From assembly GCA_028699365.1 (NCBI GenBank), contig JAQVUQ010000094.1, positions 1-8,672 on the forward strand: DNA of 8,672 nucleotides. Direction: 5' to 3'. Source of the stretch: a bacterium (GTDB lineage: Bacteria; UBP13; UBA5359). A program made the position numbers and the translations under genes. The notes under the pieces are model-generated. The model ran no database searches. It was not told where the DNA came from and was given only the letters and a program-made list of their open reading frames with translations. Of this stretch, positions 6,955 to 8,672 are shown piece by piece; the first letter of the stretch is position 1; each line of letters begins with the position of its first letter.

Positions 6955-7818
6955 ATGGCAGCCTTGATTAACGCAATTCTATCCGGAATGTCCAATACGG
7001 CAGTGGCATGCACATTAAAAGGCGCGCAAACGGCAGGGTGCAGGATGATTTCCTTTGGAACAGTATTTATGGGAACGGCAGCATTGTGTTCGCTTGCAGT
7101 CATCCCTGTCTTTCCCGGCATGCGTTCCATATTCTGGAGTTGGAGTCTTGGAGCAGGTATGGGCTTGATCTTTATTGCCGGGTTAATGTTCACCTTTCAG
7201 GCCAACAAGGAGGGGCCGCCCTCCATCGTTTGGCTCATGGTCAATATGGGCTTGATCGTGCCGATAGCCTTGATGGCGATATTTTACCATGAGCCGTTAT
7301 ACCTTTCCGATCTCTTGCTTATGGGTACTTTTATCCTGATGCTGTGGCTGTTCAGACAGGGCATCAGCACAGCCGGTGATTTTTCAGGGGGACGTCCTTT
7401 ATATTACGTATTGTTGTTGATCCTGGTCTTCCTCACCAACGGTCTGCTGATGTTTGGGTTCAAGCTAAATCAGATACTTTACCCTGCAGCCAGCAAGGCT
7501 TCTTTTTTGGCTTCTCTCTACGGCAGCGGCTGCCTGCTCTTCCTTGCGGTCGCATATGCAAGACACCGTGGCAGGCTGTCGCAATTCCATGATCTTAAAT
7601 GGGGCATGGCAGCAGGCATAGCTAATGTTCTGGCTAATCTTTTTCTGCAGGGGGCCATGAGCCTTCCTGCCGTGGTAGCCTTCCCGATCATGCAGGGGCT
7701 TTCACTGCTGGGAGGAGTTATTTTGACAGGTTGCCTTTACAGGGAACGTCTTAACGGATTCAAGGCGCTCGGCATCATAGCAGGCTTGGCAGTTGTCCTG
7801 CAGGCGGTGCTGAGATGA
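6955..7818 (+). CDS. DMT-superfamily (EamA-type) transporter, ten predicted helices
   Basis: This is a 287-residue integral membrane protein of the drug/metabolite transporter superfamily. I place hydrophobic helices near residues 3-20, 33-53, 61-81, 90-110, 117-134, 148-168, 182-202, 215-233, 237-260 and 268-285. That is the two-times-five layout of EamA proteins. The tail 'YRERLNGFKALGIIAGLAVVLQ' carries the conserved Glu before the last helix. EamA proteins export or import small metabolites; RhaT, the rhamnose-proton symporter, belongs to the same superfamily, so rhamnose or another sugar is a possible substrate next to a GH106-like enzyme. This is only context. AAGGAG at 6937-6942 overlaps the hydrolase stop and is 12 bases from ATG 6955, slightly long. 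The gene is co-directional with the hydrolase and likely in its operon. Its stop overlaps an in-frame upstream ATG of the beta-helix reading frame (ATGA at 7815-7818). Confidence 0.83.
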   Translation: MAALINAILSGMSNTAVACTLKGAQTAGCRMISFGTVFMGTAALCSLAVIPVFPGMRSIFWSWSLGAGMGLIFIAGLMFTFQANKEGPPSIVWLMVNMGLIVPIALMAIFYHEPLYLSDLLLMGTFILMLWLFRQGISTAGDFSGGRPLYYVLLLILVFLTNGLLMFGFKLNQILYPAASKASFLASLYGSGCLLFLAVAYARHRGRLSQFHDLKWGMAAGIANVLANLFLQGAMSLPAVVAFPIMQGLSLLGGVILTGCLYRERLNGFKALGIIAGLAVVLQAVLR

Positions 7819-7940
7819 GGGTTATGAAAACGGGAGATATAAACGGGCAAAAACGGAGGGATAAAATGAGTGCGAAGGCCGTTATTCTGCTCGTGGCCTT
7901 GCATTTGTTGGGAAAAACATCCTTTAGGAGGAAAAGTAAA
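7819..7940 (+). other. Spacer with in-frame start codons ahead of the beta-helix gene
   Basis: The reading frame of the beta-helix gene is open through this spacer. ATG at 7815 overlaps the transporter's stop as ATGA, ATG 7824 follows, and ATG 7866 has GGAGGG (7855-7860) 5 bases upstream. A product from 7866 would begin MSAKAVILLVALHLLG and reach the preferred start after 25 codons. This may be a longer N-terminus, a leader peptide fused in frame, or the surviving start of an older gene cut off by the present one. No terminator hairpin is visible between the transporter and the beta-helix gene. Confidence 0.45.
7926..7931 (+). promoter_or_regulatory. Consensus Shine-Dalgarno deciding the beta-helix start
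   Basis: AGGAGG lies 9 bases before ATG 7941 and is the strongest ribosome-binding site in the window. It favours 7941 over in-frame ATGs at 7815, 7824 and 7866. Confidence 0.7.
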
Positions 7941-7963
7941 ATGGCTACTCAGCCTACTCGACA
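7931..7963 (+). repeat. Second copy of the start cassette shared with the prepilin gene
   Basis: GAAAAGTAAA-ATG-GCTACT here compares with GAAAAAGTGAAATGTCTACT at 2232-2251, and both are followed by CCTACTCGACA (7953-7963 and 2264-2274). The encoded starts are MATQPTRQ and [11 protein letters not shown]. The two proteins share no further similarity, so the resemblance stops near the end of the Gln codon. Shared origin or recombination at gene starts is inferred. Confidence 0.6.
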
Positions 7964-8672
7964 GATAAGTGTTTATTTGATGGTTGCAATTGTCATAGCT
8001 CTGCTCACCGTTAATCATGCTGCATATGCTGCCACAAAGTATGTCTCGCTCTCCGGCAACGATAATTGGTCGGGAGATCAGGGGGCGCCCTGGCGAACGA
8101 TAACGTATGCTGCCACTCAAGCACAAGCAGGCGATACAATCAGGATTGAAGGCGGCAACTATGGGCACGAGCATGTTGTAATAAGTAATTCGGGAATAGA
8201 AGGAAGCCATATTATTTTAGAAGGCTATGTTAACGGGTCTGATGAACTGCCGTTAATTGACGGACAGGATCGAACGGGAAACGGAATTTATCTTGGGTCA
8301 AAGAGCTATGTCGAAATTAAAAATGTAAATGTGACCCAATATCAATACGGAATCTACGCATCTTATTCAACGTATGTAACATTGGATGGTATGGATATAT
8401 CCAGCCTTGGGAATACGGGTTGGGATGGATTTGGTATTTTTTGGTGGTATTCCGACCATTGTAATATACGGAACTGTGCTGTCACTGATGCAGGGGCAGT
8501 AAACGTTTGGTTGCGTTACTCACATTATAATTTTCTGAATAATTGCAGATTATATTACACCAACACGAGTAATCCGACCGATTATAACCTGGTTATAGGC
8601 TATGGACATGATAACACCATCCAGAATTGTCTCTCGCAAGATCAGGACCCTCAGAACTCACGCAGCGGGCAT
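7941..8672 (+). CDS. Secreted right-handed parallel beta-helix protein, N-terminal part (3' end outside window)
   Basis: The frame is open for 244 codons to the right edge with no stop. Residues 1-30 are a signal peptide: Arg7, a hydrophobic core 'VYLMVAIVIALL', and a probable cut after 'AAYA' (Ala30). Directly after comes 'KYVSLSGNDNWSG...APWRTI' and 'AGDTIRIEGGNY', the usual entry of pectate-lyase-like/DUF1565 beta-helix proteins. From about residue 95 there are repeated short strands with Asn/Gly turns, such as 'NGIYLGSKSYVEIKNVNVTQ', 'DGFGIFWWYSDHCNIRNC' and 'NTIQNCLSQD', which fits stacked helix coils. Such folds occur in polysaccharide lyases, GH28-type hydrolases and other glycan-active proteins; the catalytic residues are not identifiable in this part. 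It probably acts outside the cell on a plant-type glycan. Base composition is AT-rich (20 G+C in the 60 bases 8281-8340), unlike the hydrolase. The start is fixed by AGGAGG at 7926-7931. Confidence 0.85.
   Translation, partial: MATQPTRQISVYLMVAIVIALLTVNHAAYAATKYVSLSGNDNWSGDQGAPWRTITYAATQAQAGDTIRIEGGNYGHEHVVISNSGIEGSHIILEGYVNGSDELPLIDGQDRTGNGIYLGSKSYVEIKNVNVTQYQYGIYASYSTYVTLDGMDISSLGNTGWDGFGIFWWYSDHCNIRNCAVTDAGAVNVWLRYSHYNFLNNCRLYYTNTSNPTDYNLVIGYGHDNTIQNCLSQDQDPQNSRSGH

Noticed and set aside
7737-8210. 157-codon open frame on the minus strand across the transporter/beta-helix boundary
   Set aside because: It covers the end of the transporter, both ribosome-binding sites and the signal peptide of the beta-helix gene, and its product resembles no family I know.

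Overview
The window looks like accessory carbohydrate-use DNA from a bacterium of the Armatimonadota or a similar prepilin-rich lineage. The main clue is the prepilin-like gene. Its '[19 protein letters not shown]' stretch, followed by 'DYDE', is the form I associate with the many short pseudopilins of Armatimonadota. Lentisphaerae and Planctomycetes carry related families, so the phylum is an inference. All supported genes lie on the + strand.

Layout. (1) Bases 2-490 hold the C-terminal half of an amidohydrolase that starts outside the window. (2) Bases 491-1166 are a gene graveyard. An AbiEii-type nucleotidyltransferase fragment abuts, near base 818, a decayed fragment of an ABC sugar-binding protein. 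That fragment is a paralogue of the intact gene further downstream. (3) Bases 1167-4294 hold a GntR/LacI-type sugar-sensing regulator, a type II secretion/type IV pilin-like pseudopilin and a lipoprotein sugar-binding protein. An inverted repeat sits over the regulator's translation start region. (4) Bases 4307-7818 hold a GH106-like (alpha-L-rhamnosidase-like) glycoside hydrolase without a signal peptide, followed by a ten-helix DMT/EamA-type transporter. Codon use here differs from the genes upstream. (5) From 7941 to the end runs a secreted right-handed beta-helix protein that is cut by the window edge.

Reading of the locus. A secreted beta-helix protein could act on a plant-type polysaccharide outside the cell. 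The binding lipoprotein and/or the DMT transporter could handle the products, and the cytoplasmic GH106-like enzyme could remove rhamnose-type residues, with the GntR/LacI protein controlling expression. A pectin or rhamnogalacturonan substrate is a guess from family membership. No ABC permease or ATPase gene lies in the window.

The oddest feature is a shared start cassette. The prepilin gene and the beta-helix gene, otherwise unrelated and 5.7 kb apart, begin with nearly the same ribosome-binding region and first codons. In the prepilin this includes three perfect tandem copies of CTACTCGAC, encoding a Thr-Arg-Pro repeat. A second point of interest is the pair of dead gene fragments joined upstream of the regulator.
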